Notes under the pieces: generated by a model
Seen by the model: only the letters and a program-made list of their open reading frames with translations
Told to the model about the DNA's origin: nothing
Databases searched by the model: none
Part shown: in pieces, positions 1 through 7,448 of the stretch
Layout: every line of letters starts with the position of its first letter
How positions within the stretch are numbered: position 1 is the first letter of the stretch
Assembly: GCF_001038425.2 (NCBI RefSeq)
Contig: NZ_LDPV02000047.1
Span: 1-60,767 of the forward strand
DNA from: Ornithinibacillus contaminans
Lineage (GTDB): Bacteria; Bacillota; Bacilli; Bacillales; Amphibacillaceae
DNA length: 60,767 nucleotides
Reading direction: 5' to 3'
Translations under genes and position numbers: made by a program

Positions 1-6
1 AAAAAA

Positions 7-44
7 TAAGTAACCAAAGAGATCATGATCTCTTTGGTTACTTA
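7..44 (-). terminator. Intrinsic terminator of the sigma/anti-sigma operon
   Basis: A perfect 19-bp inverted repeat without spacer is followed, on the minus strand, by a run of T residues at positions 1-6. The stop codon of the anti-sigma gene lies inside the arm. This is a typical rho-independent terminator for the minus-strand operon. Confidence 0.85.
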
Positions 45-649
45 GCTTCATAAATATTTAAGTACTTTTCTTTAATTTCCTCTCTCTCTTTTTCCCCGTT
101 AATAACAATACTTCCACCAACTGGAATAATGGTCTTTGTATTATTATCTTCACCATTTATAGTAGCGAATAAGTAAGTACTATTTTCTTTAAGAAGTTCA
201 TCACCTTCCATTAGAAATAAGTCATTTCCCTCGTATCCGCCAATTTGATTAATAACTTCAGATTCACTTAAATTCCCCTTAATGTTCACTATCTCATTTA
301 TCTCATATTTTGTTTCAGGATAGTTATTTTTAATCGTCTCTGCTGTTCTTTTTACAGTCCCGATAAATACATTATCTGCAAATTCAACAACAGCTTTAGG
401 ATCATTAATATCAATAACGTAATCAGACTCTATAGTTCTTAAATTTGGATTGCTTGGCGGATTATCGTTATTAAAATATAGCATACTTAAAAATATTAGA
501 AAAACTGGAATCGCTATTGCAAATACAGGATAGATATTTCTTTTTTTACGAGGCATTTCTGATTTCGCAAGATTTATCCCTATTTCTCTTTTACGTTTTA
601 TGTCTTCGGGAATGGTGATTTTATCTAATTCTTGTTTAACCTTATTCAT
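38..649 (-). CDS. Probable membrane anti-sigma factor for the adjacent ECF sigma factor
   Basis: The 203-residue protein has a basic, charged cytoplasmic N-terminus of about 40 residues, one hydrophobic membrane segment at about 42-60 (VFAIAIPVFLIFLSMLYF) and an extracytoplasmic C-terminal domain. That is the usual layout of single-pass anti-sigma factors. I do not recognise a named family, and no zinc-binding HxxxCxxC motif is visible. It begins 3 bases after the sigma gene stop, with its ribosome site GGAGGG inside the sigma 3' end, so the two are translationally coupled. Position, topology and coupling suggest that it holds the sigma factor at the membrane until a signal arrives. The inducing signal cannot be read from the sequence. 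Confidence 0.7.
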   Translation of the reverse strand: MNKVKQELDKITIPEDIKRKREIGINLAKSEMPRKKRNIYPVFAIAIPVFLIFLSMLYFNNDNPPSNPNLRTIESDYVIDINDPKAVVEFADNVFIGTVKRTAETIKNNYPETKYEINEIVNIKGNLSESEVINQIGGYEGNDLFLMEGDELLKENSTYLFATINGEDNNTKTIIPVGGSIVINGEKEREEIKEKYLNIYEAK

Positions 650-652
650 TCT

Positions 653-1183
653 TTATCCCTCCATTATATCATTTCGTAATTTCTTTAAAGCTCTATATAA
701 TGTAGTTTTGACAGTTCCTAGAGGCATTTCTAATATCTCCGATACTTGCTTTATTGTTAAGTCATTATAGAATCTTAAAATAATCACTGTTTTTTCAATA
801 GGTTCTAACTGATGGATTAGATCGTCTAAAGTAATTTTCCGAACTATGTTGTCAGTAAAATCTTCTGTGTCCTCGCTTACCAGAGCCATATTTTCTATAT
901 CAATATCTTTATCAATTATCTGATTTTTTTTCTGAGCACGAATAAAATCTAGTGAACAATTTATCGCAATTTTTATTAACCAAGTTTTTAAATACTGATT
1001 TTCCTTTAGATTTTTAATTGACTTAAATGAACGATATGCGGTTTCTTGAAGTACATCTAAAGCAGCATCTTGATTGCCAACATACACATATGCAACTTTA
1101 TATAAATCCGATTCATATTTTTCGAATATTTTAGTAAATGCTTTTTCATCACTATTCTGTGCTTTTTTAATAAGAGCCTTCAA
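653..1183 (-). CDS. ECF-type RNA polymerase sigma factor
   Basis: This 176-residue protein has the two-domain ECF layout. Region 2 is at about 20-90, with the core-binding stretch AALDVLQETAYRSFKSI and the region 2.3/2.4-like YLKTWLIKIAINCSLDFIR. Region 4 is at about 118-172, with the helix-turn-helix LTIKQVSEILEMPLGTVKTT. Length and spacing match SigM/SigV/SigW-like factors of Bacillus. The start is TTG at 1183-1181, chosen because AAGGAGGT lies 7 bases upstream. It is the first gene of a two-gene operon with its likely anti-sigma. The target promoters are not known, and no clear TGAAAC/CGTC self-promoter is visible upstream. Confidence 0.9.
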   Translation of the reverse strand: MKALIKKAQNSDEKAFTKIFEKYESDLYKVAYVYVGNQDAALDVLQETAYRSFKSIKNLKENQYLKTWLIKIAINCSLDFIRAQKKNQIIDKDIDIENMALVSEDTEDFTDNIVRKITLDDLIHQLEPIEKTVIILRFYNDLTIKQVSEILEMPLGTVKTTLYRALKKLRNDIMEG

Positions 1184-1202
1184 AAATTACACCTCCTTGA
1201 AT

Positions 1203-1229
1203 TATTACCTTCTATATATTAGACGGTAA
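1203..1229. promoter_or_regulatory. Imperfect palindrome upstream of the ECF sigma gene
   Basis: The arms ATTACCTTCTA and TAGACGGTAAT pair with one mismatch around a short AT centre, directly upstream of the sigma ribosome site. It may be an operator or a 5' hairpin of the sigma transcript. The rest of the gap, 1230-1545, is AT-rich and shows nothing I can name. Confidence 0.35.
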
Positions 1230-1545
1230 TATTAGTATTTTAGCTTTATTTTTTATGAAATAGAAAAATTTCACTATCTATTTATAATTATTAAGTACCC
1301 TTATTCAAAGGGTTTTTGATGATATTAAAAATACAACTTTTAATTCAGTATGTAACTAATGGCTTATTTTATTATTGTTTACAGCGATCCAATTGTATTT
1401 GCTGTTAAATAAGGACTAAAGGGAGTATTTTAATCAATCTTTTTTCTAAAGTACAACTCAATATTTTAGTGGAACTAACCCGTCGCTAATTCAAAGCAGA
1501 TACTTATAAAATATGGTAATACCCTAACTGAATATTATTTAATCA

Positions 1546-1684
1546 TTGTCACAAAAATGGTCGTTTTTGTGACAAGAACAATTGTGCAATATTAGAGATC
1601 AGAAAATAGCAATCTAGTTGTAACAAAAATGTGTAACAAAATCAATCTGTAACTTTATTAATCAAATTGCGTTTTTGATACAAT
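1546..1684. repeat. Candidate resolution (res) site of the adjacent resolvase
   Basis: A perfect 12-bp inverted repeat with a 6-bp centre lies at 1546-1575 (arms TTGTCACAAAAA and TTTTTGTGACAA). Related half-sites follow: GTAACAAAAATGTGTAACAAAA at about 1620-1641 and GTTTTTGATACAA at about 1670-1682. Three spaced, related dyads just upstream of a serine resolvase gene match the usual layout of res subsites I-III. The assignment is by analogy. Confidence 0.45.
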
Positions 1685-1709
1685 GAAATAAAAAAGGATG
1701 TGAAATTAG

Positions 1710-2272
1710 ATGAAGTTTGGATACATGAGAGTGTCCACTATGGATCAAAACTTAGATCGTCAGGAACAAGAATTAAAAGACTTCGGCTGCGAGCAAATAT
1801 TTTATGAAAAAATCACTGGCGTTAAACGGAACCGGCCAGAACTAAACCGAATGTTAGAATTTCTTCGTACAGGAGATACCGTAGTAGTTACAGATCTTAC
1901 CCGACTTTCTCGTTCAACAAAAGACTTGATTGAGATTGCAGAATTGATTTCTAACAAAGGAGCGAATTTGAAAAGTTTAAAAGAATCTTGGCTCGATACA
2001 ACAACAGCGCATGGGAAAATGCTATTTACTGTCTTTGCAGGAATTGCTCAATTTGAGCGAGACCTAACCTCCGAACGGACAAAGGAAGGTATTATGGCAG
2101 CAAAAAAATTATGGCAGCAAAAAAACGTGGTAAATTTCCGGGAAGACCTCCAATAGATAAAGAAAAATTAAATTACGCATTTTATCTTGTTGAACAAGGG
2201 ATAACACTTACAGAAGCTGCAGAAAAAGCTGGTGTCTCTAGAATGACACTATATCGAAAAATGAAAAAATAA
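1710..2272 (+). pseudogene. Serine resolvase/invertase (Tn552/Bin3-like), frameshifted by a 17-bp tandem duplication
   Basis: The N-terminal catalytic domain of a small serine recombinase is complete. It has the nucleophile motif YMRVSTMDQNLDRQ (Ser9) and then LTRLSRSTKDLIEI and GIAQFERDLTSERTKEG. At 2092-2125 a 17-bp unit (TTATGGCAGCAAAAAAA) occurs twice in direct tandem. This shifts the frame, and the protein would end at 2156 after 148 residues. Removing one copy restores RGKFPGRPPIDKEKLNYAFY and the C-terminal helix-turn-helix LTEAAEKAGVSRMTLYRKMKK, which stops at 2272. The break therefore removes the DNA-binding domain and looks recent, because the downstream frame has no other damage. 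A sequencing or assembly artefact is possible but unlikely for a 17-base unit. Confidence 0.85.
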
Positions 2273-2311
2273 AAATTTCATAGCCCATAAAGAAGGGAGC
2301 GTCGGGAAAAT

Positions 2312-2788
2312 GTGCTTAGCGTTGTAAATCCGCATTTTCCTGACACTACCCCTATTAATAATCCAAGTAAACAAAACAGAGAATTATTAGACATAAGATT
2401 CCAAGAGTTTTATAGAAAGGCACGAATTGTAAAATATATTAGTAATCTAATTTACTTCTATTCTATTGACTATGATAAAAGGATTAGAAAGAATCATAAT
2501 CGCTTTCTTTTAGTTCTGGATACTCCTAAATCTCAAATATTAGACTCAATACCTGATAAACCTTCGAGATTCTTCAAAAATATAGAACATCTACAAGACC
2601 ACATTGAAAATCCAAAGCTGTATTCAGCTATAAATAAACTAAACAAAAAACAGAAATCCATCTTAGAATTAATTTATATCCAAGACCTTAACAATAAACA
2701 AGTTGCTGAATTGTTTAAAGAAACGCCACAAAACATATCAAAAATCCATCGAAGAACTTTAGAAAAACTAAAATCTGAGATTGTTTAA
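2312..2788 (+). CDS. Sigma-70 region 4 protein, probable DNA-binding subunit of a split sigma factor (SigO-like)
   Basis: The last 50 residues of this 158-residue protein form a sigma-70 region 4 helix-turn-helix (KSILELIYIQDLNNKQVAEL, then a recognition helix QNISKIHRRTLEKLKSEI). The N-terminal 100 residues contain no recognisable region 2. The start is taken as GTG at 2312, because the overlapping ATG at 2310 opens a frame that stops after five codons. A GGGAG ribosome site lies about 12 bases upstream. The next gene, 19 bases downstream, carries a region 2-like segment in a separate small protein. This pair resembles SigO (YvrI) and RsoA (YvrHa) of Bacillus subtilis, in which two polypeptides together make one sigma factor. 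Family membership is inferred from layout and motif, not from a search. Confidence 0.7.
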   Translation: MLSVVNPHFPDTTPINNPSKQNRELLDIRFQEFYRKARIVKYISNLIYFYSIDYDKRIRKNHNRFLLVLDTPKSQILDSIPDKPSRFFKNIEHLQDHIENPKLYSAINKLNKKQKSILELIYIQDLNNKQVAELFKETPQNISKIHRRTLEKLKSEIV

Positions 2789-2807
2789 CAAAGACAGGAG
2801 GGTAACG

Positions 2808-3047
2808 ATGTGTTGTGATGAGAAAAAAAATACACCTGATATTAATAAATTTGAGGACCTAGAGAAGGTATTGAAGGAATTCGATAAGAAAATAAAGAAG
2901 AGTATTCACAACACGAATCCACAAGAAAGAGATGATTTAGAACAAGAAATTAAAATGAAAATAATGGAAAAGGTAAGTAATTTTATAGACGAAGCTCACA
3001 CCCCTGGATTTTGGAAATTTATCAGTGAGTTTGAAAAAAATATTTAA
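2808..3047 (+). CDS. Small sigma region 2-like protein, probable RsoA-type partner subunit
   Basis: The 79-residue protein contains NPQERDDLEQEIKMKIMEKV, which fits the core-RNA-polymerase-binding helix of sigma region 2.2 (DLxQExxxxxxxxl). It has no DNA-recognition region 4. The ATG at 2808 is preferred over an upstream TTG because CAGGAGGG lies 6 bases before it. The resulting 79 residues equal the length I recall for B. subtilis RsoA. It follows the region 4 gene directly and probably forms a complex with it to recruit polymerase. A Cys pair near the N-terminus (MCCDE) is unexplained. Confidence 0.65.
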   Translation: MCCDEKKNTPDINKFEDLEKVLKEFDKKIKKSIHNTNPQERDDLEQEIKMKIMEKVSNFIDEAHTPGFWKFISEFEKNI

Positions 3048-3060
3048 AGGAGTAAAACAA

Positions 3061-3732
3061 ATGTTCATACTAATAGGCGTGTATTTATCATTTTCAATCT
3101 TGGCATATGTTGTAGGGGGAATAATATTCTATAAAAATAATAGTTGGAATACTAGTTCAACTATTCCCTTTATTAGTGGAATTATGATTACCTTAGCAAT
3201 AACACATTTAATTCCTGAAGCTATCCACTTAAATTCTATTAGTCCATATTTTATTTTATTTGGTTTCTTGATTACCTACTATATTGTTACTAGAAAGCAT
3301 TTCAATAAATCGAAAAAAACAAATGAAAAATTAATAATGTGTGGAATATTATTTCACTCATTTATAGAAAGTCTAATTTTAATTAGTTCATTTCATATTG
3401 ATTCATACACTGGTGTCGTACTTCTGATAGGGATTTTCATTCACAAAATTACTGACGGGTTTATACTTGTTTTACTTTCAAAACATTTATTTCTACCTTT
3501 TGTCTGCTTGTTCTTATCCACTTTTTTGGGTGCATCTATAGGTATAATATTCATAGGGGATATTATTTCATTACCAAGTTTCTCCTTCATATATGCTCTA
3601 TTTGCCGGAGGCTTTTTTTACTTAGCTATAAATTCACTCATAATGAACAACCTAAATAATTCTTATACCTTAAAACACCTTGCATTCGGAATATCCCTGA
3701 CACTACTTTTCAGCGCACCTTTTATTCATTAA
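3061..3732 (+). CDS. ZIP-family divalent metal transporter, short form
   Basis: This 223-residue integral membrane protein has about seven hydrophobic segments. It carries the two signature helices of ZIP transporters: HSFIES in the position of the TM4 HNxxDG motif and HKITDG in the position of the TM5 HExPEG motif. These histidines and acidic residues line the metal path in the family. ATG 3061 is chosen because AAAGGAG lies 9 bases upstream; an earlier in-frame GTG at 3025 overlaps the previous gene and lacks a site. It follows the split-sigma genes closely and may be their target. Substrate (zinc, iron or manganese) and direction cannot be read. Confidence 0.75.
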   Translation: MFILIGVYLSFSILAYVVGGIIFYKNNSWNTSSTIPFISGIMITLAITHLIPEAIHLNSISPYFILFGFLITYYIVTRKHFNKSKKTNEKLIMCGILFHSFIESLILISSFHIDSYTGVVLLIGIFIHKITDGFILVLLSKHLFLPFVCLFLSTFLGASIGIIFIGDIISLPSFSFIYALFAGGFFYLAINSLIMNNLNNSYTLKHLAFGISLTLLFSAPFIH

Positions 3733-3844
3733 TCAAAAGAAATATTATATGTAAATGGTACATCAAAAATCCTTCCTAATTTAGGCTAGGTTAAACTTTT
3801 CCTTTGTGCCTAATTATAAATATATTGAGAGAAGCTGAACAAAA

Positions 3845-4189
3845 ATGAATGATGTCGAACGATACATTACCTATCCTATGGCTATACAGGTTTTCAAGCA
3901 AGATCTTCAGGAATTAAAAAAGTTTAGTCTTGGAAACCTTTATCTTGATTTGGTTGAATCAATCATTAAGCGAATGGAACAGGATTTTTACAAGTTAAAA
4001 TCAGAACTCTATTCCAAAAATCACATTGATGTTAGACGCTTAAATAGTAAGAAATATACTATAAATGGTAAGGTAATCGAATATACTTCTGATGAACTAA
4101 AAGAAATGACTAAGCAACTTATGAATGAGTATCTTACAGGAAATAAAGCCGAAACATTTATTCCTACAAATCGCCCCTGGACTAACTAA
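3845..4189 (+). CDS. Conserved-looking small protein of unknown function
   Basis: I do not recognise the 114-residue protein. It is mostly charged helix: the first 55 residues look helical (FKQDLQELKKFSLGNLYLDL, then a segment with IIKRMEQDFYKLKSEL). A short strand-like middle (KKYTINGKVIEYTSDE) and a second helix follow. No signal peptide or membrane segment is present. It stands alone between a transporter and a convergent minus-strand gene, with a weak ribosome site (GAGAGAAG) upstream of the ATG. Codon use resembles its neighbours, so it is probably a real plasmid gene. Confidence 0.6.
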   Translation: MNDVERYITYPMAIQVFKQDLQELKKFSLGNLYLDLVESIIKRMEQDFYKLKSELYSKNHIDVRRLNSKKYTINGKVIEYTSDELKEMTKQLMNEYLTGNKAETFIPTNRPWTN

Positions 4190-4223
4190 AATCCCCTACC
4201 TGTTTTAGCAGCTGGGAGGATTT

Positions 4224-4700
4224 CTATATATTTATACTGAGATTTTTAGAAGAAAACCTGATTTCCAATGCCTGGTAGAAAACTTTTATCATCTCACTGT
4301 CCCAAGTCCCAAAGGCTTCTGTAAGATTAAATTCGTCATTGCTGGAATTAAATAAGTTTGCCCCAAACTCTACCATAATCTTATAGCCGTGAGATAAATC
4401 ATTATAACGCTCGCTGTTTACCTCTTTTCCTTCTGAATCTTTTTCAACCTCGAAGTCAACAAGATAATATTTCTCATTGGTATCATCGTCATATTCTTCG
4501 CGTGATGTATTTACATAGTTTGTAGTCCATAAAAAAGGAAATTCATGTAGCATAGGGTCATCATTACAACGTCTATAAATCTCGGGTAGTGATTGGATAT
4601 AACACATAGCTTTATACTCTACATCTTTATTAGCATGAGGAAATACCATTGCTATTAAATGTTTAAAATTGGTTTCATGTTGCTTACTATGAAAATGCAT
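4224..4700 (-). CDS. Hypothetical protein resembling DUF2538/DUF6075-type phage and plasmid proteins
   Basis: The 158-residue protein begins MHFHSKQHETNFKHLI and has the stretches YIQSLPEIYRR and FGTWDSEMIKVFYQALEIRF. I recall similar patterns from small DUF2538/DUF6075 proteins of Firmicute phages and plasmids, but this is from memory and uncertain. It is acidic and has no membrane segment. A GGGGGTG ribosome site precedes the ATG on the minus strand. It converges with the previous gene. The function is unknown. Confidence 0.55.
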   Translation of the reverse strand: MHFHSKQHETNFKHLIAMVFPHANKDVEYKAMCYIQSLPEIYRRCNDDPMLHEFPFLWTTNYVNTSREEYDDDTNEKYYLVDFEVEKDSEGKEVNSERYNDLSHGYKIMVEFGANLFNSSNDEFNLTEAFGTWDSEMIKVFYQALEIRFSSKNLSINI

Positions 4701-4795
4701 AGATACACCCCCTTTTATATAAAAACATCTATTTATATTATAGACTATTAACTTTGTTAATGTACTAGATTGTTAATTAAATTTGAAACTAATTC

Positions 4796-5458
4796 CTATT
4801 GTGAGATTTCTAATCTATATTCCCTAAGAAAATAAGCTATCCATTCAAGGGAATCATACCTAGAATTCACAATCCTAAATACAAATGTTTTAATTAAATC
4901 AATAGCACCTTTAATAAAAAATGTAAGTAATAACGCAGCCAATAAAAATACAATACCAATATGAAGTATTGGAAGATCCTCCTCGAAAGCCTTGCTTATA
5001 AGAGTTTGCCAGATTGCCAACGACAATGTACCTGCTATTACAAGATTGGCAAAGTAATTTTTGGTTTTTTTACTTAACTCTCCATCAATCATTTCTATTA
5101 TAAGGTCTATTGAATTAATATTAACGTGCTCTTTTAAAACCGGTTTGTATCTTTCGTAAATATTATCGATCTCCTTCTCATTTAGAATTAATTTCCTTCT
5201 TAATTTATCATTAATTAATAAAGCTGATAATGGGCCGAAAGCAAAAATAAGAGGGTATGGTATAGGTGAAACCTTTAAAAAATTTGTATGGAAAATATAA
5301 TCAATAACGGTCAAAATCAGAATGGATATTATTGGAATGAAAGCTAATGCTATTGAACAAAACAACATCCAAAATTTATATTTCTTATAATTAGTATGTT
5401 CTTTTTCATATGTATTAATTACTTCAATGTACTTCTTCTCTAATTCTTGTAATTTCAT
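4796..5458 (-). CDS. Multi-pass membrane protein of unknown function
   Basis: The 220-residue protein starts with a short coiled-coil-like segment (residues 1-24). It then has membrane segments at about 29-52, 63-82, 137-156 and 165-185. Between the second and third lies a soluble, charged loop (LRRKLILNEKEIDNIYERYK). I recognise no family motif. A GGAGGAAG ribosome site precedes the ATG. It lies downstream of the ParA/RHH partition operon in the same direction but is separated from it by a terminator-like hairpin. Confidence 0.6.
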   Translation of the reverse strand: MKLQELEKKYIEVINTYEKEHTNYKKYKFWMLFCSIALAFIPIISILILTVIDYIFHTNFLKVSPIPYPLIFAFGPLSALLINDKLRRKLILNEKEIDNIYERYKPVLKEHVNINSIDLIIEMIDGELSKKTKNYFANLVIAGTLSLAIWQTLISKAFEEDLPILHIGIVFLLAALLLTFFIKGAIDLIKTFVFRIVNSRYDSLEWIAYFLREYRLEISQ

Positions 5459-5493
5459 TTCTTCCTCCAGCCATTAATTTATTATTTATTGTA

Positions 5494-5521
5494 AAACAGC
5501 ATGCTTTTCAACATGCTGTTT
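5494..5521 (-). terminator. Hairpin after the partition operon
   Basis: The arms AAACAGCATG and CATGCTGTTT form a perfect 10-bp stem with an 8-base loop. It lies just downstream of the minus-strand RHH gene stop and is followed by a short T-rich stretch on that strand. It probably ends the parA-RHH transcript. Confidence 0.7.
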
Positions 5522-5528
5522 ATTATAC

Positions 5529-5951
5529 CTATCTATTCATTTCTTCCTCTATTTCATTAAGTGCACTTTCAATAGCATAATTGATAAACTCAGTCTTAAA
5601 TCCATGCTTACCTTTTGCTAATTTATCAAAACGTGCTAATAATTCATTTCTAACCAAAAATGTACTTCTGGTATGGGTATCTTCTATCTTTTGTTTCTTA
5701 AATGATAAAATTTGATGTTTTTTCTCTGACTTTTCGTTTTCTTCATTTGGAACTGATTTTGTTATTTCTTCTCTTTCCTCAGTTGCTGCCGACTTTCCCT
5801 CTTTTTCAACAACTTCTTTTGGTTCAGTCCCTTTTTCTTCCCTATTATTTGTACTGTCTGTTGCCATACCGAATAGTGCTTGACTTGGACTTACAGTATT
5901 CAATTTTTTAGACTTTTCTTCCATTAATTCTTTGGTTGATTTTTTCGCCAT
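5529..5951 (-). CDS. Ribbon-helix-helix partition protein (ParB-analogue partner of ParA)
   Basis: The first 85 residues of this 140-residue protein are charged and low in complexity (Glu/Lys/Thr rich), and are probably flexible. The C-terminal 50 residues form a ribbon-helix-helix fold: a strand THTRSTFLVRN followed by helices ELLARFDKLAKG and KTEFINYAIESALNEIEEEM. It starts 3 bases after the parA stop with GGGGAG upstream, so the pair is coupled. In partition systems of this type, the small RHH protein binds the centromere and stimulates ParA. The centromere is most likely the repeat-rich region upstream of parA (6870-7130). Confidence 0.8.
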   Translation of the reverse strand: MAKKSTKELMEEKSKKLNTVSPSQALFGMATDSTNNREEKGTEPKEVVEKEGKSAATEEREEITKSVPNEENEKSEKKHQILSFKKQKIEDTHTRSTFLVRNELLARFDKLAKGKHGFKTEFINYAIESALNEIEEEMNR

Positions 5952-5954
5952 GCC

Positions 5955-6749
5955 TTACTCCCCTATTCTTTTTAATAATTCTTTATATACTTCCCTGTAC
6001 TGTGATAAAGCGTCAGATAGTTCATCATTATCCTCAAAACCAAAGAATGGCAATCTACCAGTGGAAGCCTTTCTAGTAATTACTGTTTCAAAGACTAATT
6101 CAGGATAATCTTCAGCAATTTTCTCATTGAAGAATTTTGCGTCAGACCTTCTTTTGTCATTTAGAGTTCTTAACATACCTATTGGCTCAACTTTATTCGG
6201 ACTAATTTGTTGAGATATTTCAACTGATTCCATGAAATTCGGGATTGCAGAGTAACAAAACTTTGAAGCTTCAAACAACACTACTACATAGTCACTTGCA
6301 TAAAGTGAATTTGTAGTTTGTTCTGATAAAGATGGTGGTGTATCAATCAGAATGTAATCATAATCGTTACGAATTTCATCTATCATTAAATTAAGCTGTT
6401 CAAACACTTTTCCTTCATATTTAACTAATTCATTATTCGGTAGTGTTTTTGTATAGATCCACTTGGCAAATAAGGCTAAATAATTATTCGAAGGTAGAAC
6501 ATATAAATTTTCGTTTACCTTATATGTATATTCTTTAGGCTGTTTATAAACGATTGCCTCGAAAACTGATTTTCCTATAAAATTATTTGCTGGTTGATCC
6601 GTTAATAATTCTGTGACGTTACCTTGACTATCCATATCTATTACAAGCGTTTTGTATCCGTCCTGCGATAACAAATATGCCAATGCGCCAGCTGAAGTAC
6701 TCTTTGATACCCCACCCTTTTGCAATCCAAACGTTACTACTTTTGCCAC
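5955..6749 (-). CDS. parA: ParA-family partition ATPase
   Basis: The 264-residue protein has the deviant Walker A motif KGGVSKST at residues 11-18, with the signature lysine of ParA/MinD/Soj ATPases. It also has the A' motif LVIDMDSQGN at 35-44 and Walker B ILIDTPPS at 133-140. GTG 6749 is preferred because AGGAG stands 8 bases upstream. A TTG six codons earlier would place the ribosome site inside the gene. There is no N-terminal HTH domain, so this is a short, type Ib-like ParA. It forms an operon with the RHH gene and drives plasmid segregation by nucleoid-associated ATP-dependent movement. A serine replaces the usual glycine in KGGVGKT, as in some relatives. Confidence 0.93.
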   Translation of the reverse strand: MAKVVTFGLQKGGVSKSTSAGALAYLLSQDGYKTLVIDMDSQGNVTELLTDQPANNFIGKSVFEAIVYKQPKEYTYKVNENLYVLPSNNYLALFAKWIYTKTLPNNELVKYEGKVFEQLNLMIDEIRNDYDYILIDTPPSLSEQTTNSLYASDYVVVLFEASKFCYSAIPNFMESVEISQQISPNKVEPIGMLRTLNDKRRSDAKFFNEKIAEDYPELVFETVITRKASTGRLPFFGFEDNDELSDALSQYREVYKELLKRIGE

Positions 6750-6869
6750 TTGGTATTCTCCTCTCAAAATAAAAAATCGTTTAGTTTAGTATTCTATTCC
6801 ATTTAACCATACATTTATTGATTCATAAACTATTCTTGATAATTATATTTAATTTAATGTTTTTTTGTT

Positions 6870-7130
6870 TAAGCAACAGTTTACATTTCATTTTAAATTT
6901 AAACAACATTTTACGTAACAGTAAATGCATACAATTCCCATTACAAAAATTGTTAATTAACCAGTTCATTATTATTAATTTTATACATTTATGAAAAATA
7001 ATAATAATCATGTTAATTTTAAATTTAATTTTGCGTTTAATGTTCCTATTAATAAAATGTATATATTTACCTTTAACAAAACACAAAAATATACGTTTAA
7101 ATAAATGTAAACATTTACGTTTACATTTAT
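6870..7130. repeat. AT-rich region with GTTTAC/GTAAAC motifs and a palindrome; candidate centromere
   Basis: This non-coding stretch upstream of parA contains repeated TTTAC and GTTTA words. It ends in a 30-bp element at 7101-7130 whose 12-bp arms ATAAATGTAAAC and GTTTACATTTAT pair perfectly around a 6-bp centre. The same TGTAAACAT core recurs at 29.7-29.9 kb. The location beside parA suggests the parS-like site bound by the RHH protein. The long open frames here are AT-rich and low in complexity and are not genes. Confidence 0.5.
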
Positions 7131-7160
7131 TAGTGAGATTATTTTATTCTTGTTATTCTA

Positions 7161-7190
7161 TTGAAATGATTAACGGAATTATGTTATTAT
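7161..7190 (+). promoter_or_regulatory. Promoter with the shared 16-bp operator in its spacer
   Basis: TTGAAA at 7161-7166 and TATTAT at 7185-7190 are 18 bases apart. The operator TAACGGAATTATGTTA occupies 7171-7186, between and over these elements. The transcript would run into the structured leader and the operon that begins at 7449. Confidence 0.7.
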
Positions 7191-7214
7191 CAATATGTAT
7201 TAATTAGTTTTTTT

Positions 7215-7412
7215 CTCACTTTTCAAGTGGTTGGAGTAATCCTTCCTTAGTAGGAACTAGGATAAGTCCAACATAAAATTTTCACTTTCGCATTTGATGT
7301 AGAAAGTCGTAACGTCTGTTACACAAAATAAAAAACGTATATATTATACGTTCATATAGCGATATTTAAAAACCAATCTTATCTTTTTTTATAAAAGGAG
7401 GTTGGTTTTTTT
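7215..7412 (+). ncRNA. Structured leader RNA ending in an intrinsic terminator (copy 1)
   Basis: Hairpin 1 is CACTT-TTC-AAGTG at 7217-7229. It is followed at once by a compound stem whose outer arms GTTGGA (7230-7235) and TCCAAC (7267-7272) enclose ATCC/GGAT and TTCCT/AGGAA. A third stem, ACTTTC (7284-7289) with GAAAGT (7302-7307), is followed by TCGTA. A further hairpin lies at 7334-7352. The terminator stem AAAAACCAA (7368-7376) with TTGGTTTTT (7402-7410) ends in a T run about 40 bases before the first gene. The same architecture with different bases is present at 47675-47901. This points to a conserved RNA that controls read-through. Confidence 0.7.
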
Positions 7413-7448
7413 ATATATAAAAACACTTTTAGAAAGGGGAATTTTGTA

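Noticed and set aside
1524..1540. TAACTGAATATTATTTA as a further operator of the shared family
   Set aside because: Only the left half matches; the right half GTTA is missing and there is no regulated gene pattern.
2310..2327. ATG at 2310 as start of the region 4 protein
   Set aside because: That frame stops after five codons; GTG 2312 opens the long frame.
4746..4760. TTAACTTTGTTAA dyad as an operator of the shared family
   Set aside because: The spacing between half-sites is too short and the core GAAT is absent.
6823..7207. Two overlapping open frames on opposite strands in the AT-rich region upstream of parA
   Set aside because: They encode Ile/Lys/Leu/Asn-rich low-complexity sequence, lack ribosome sites and cover the repeat region, so they are chance frames.
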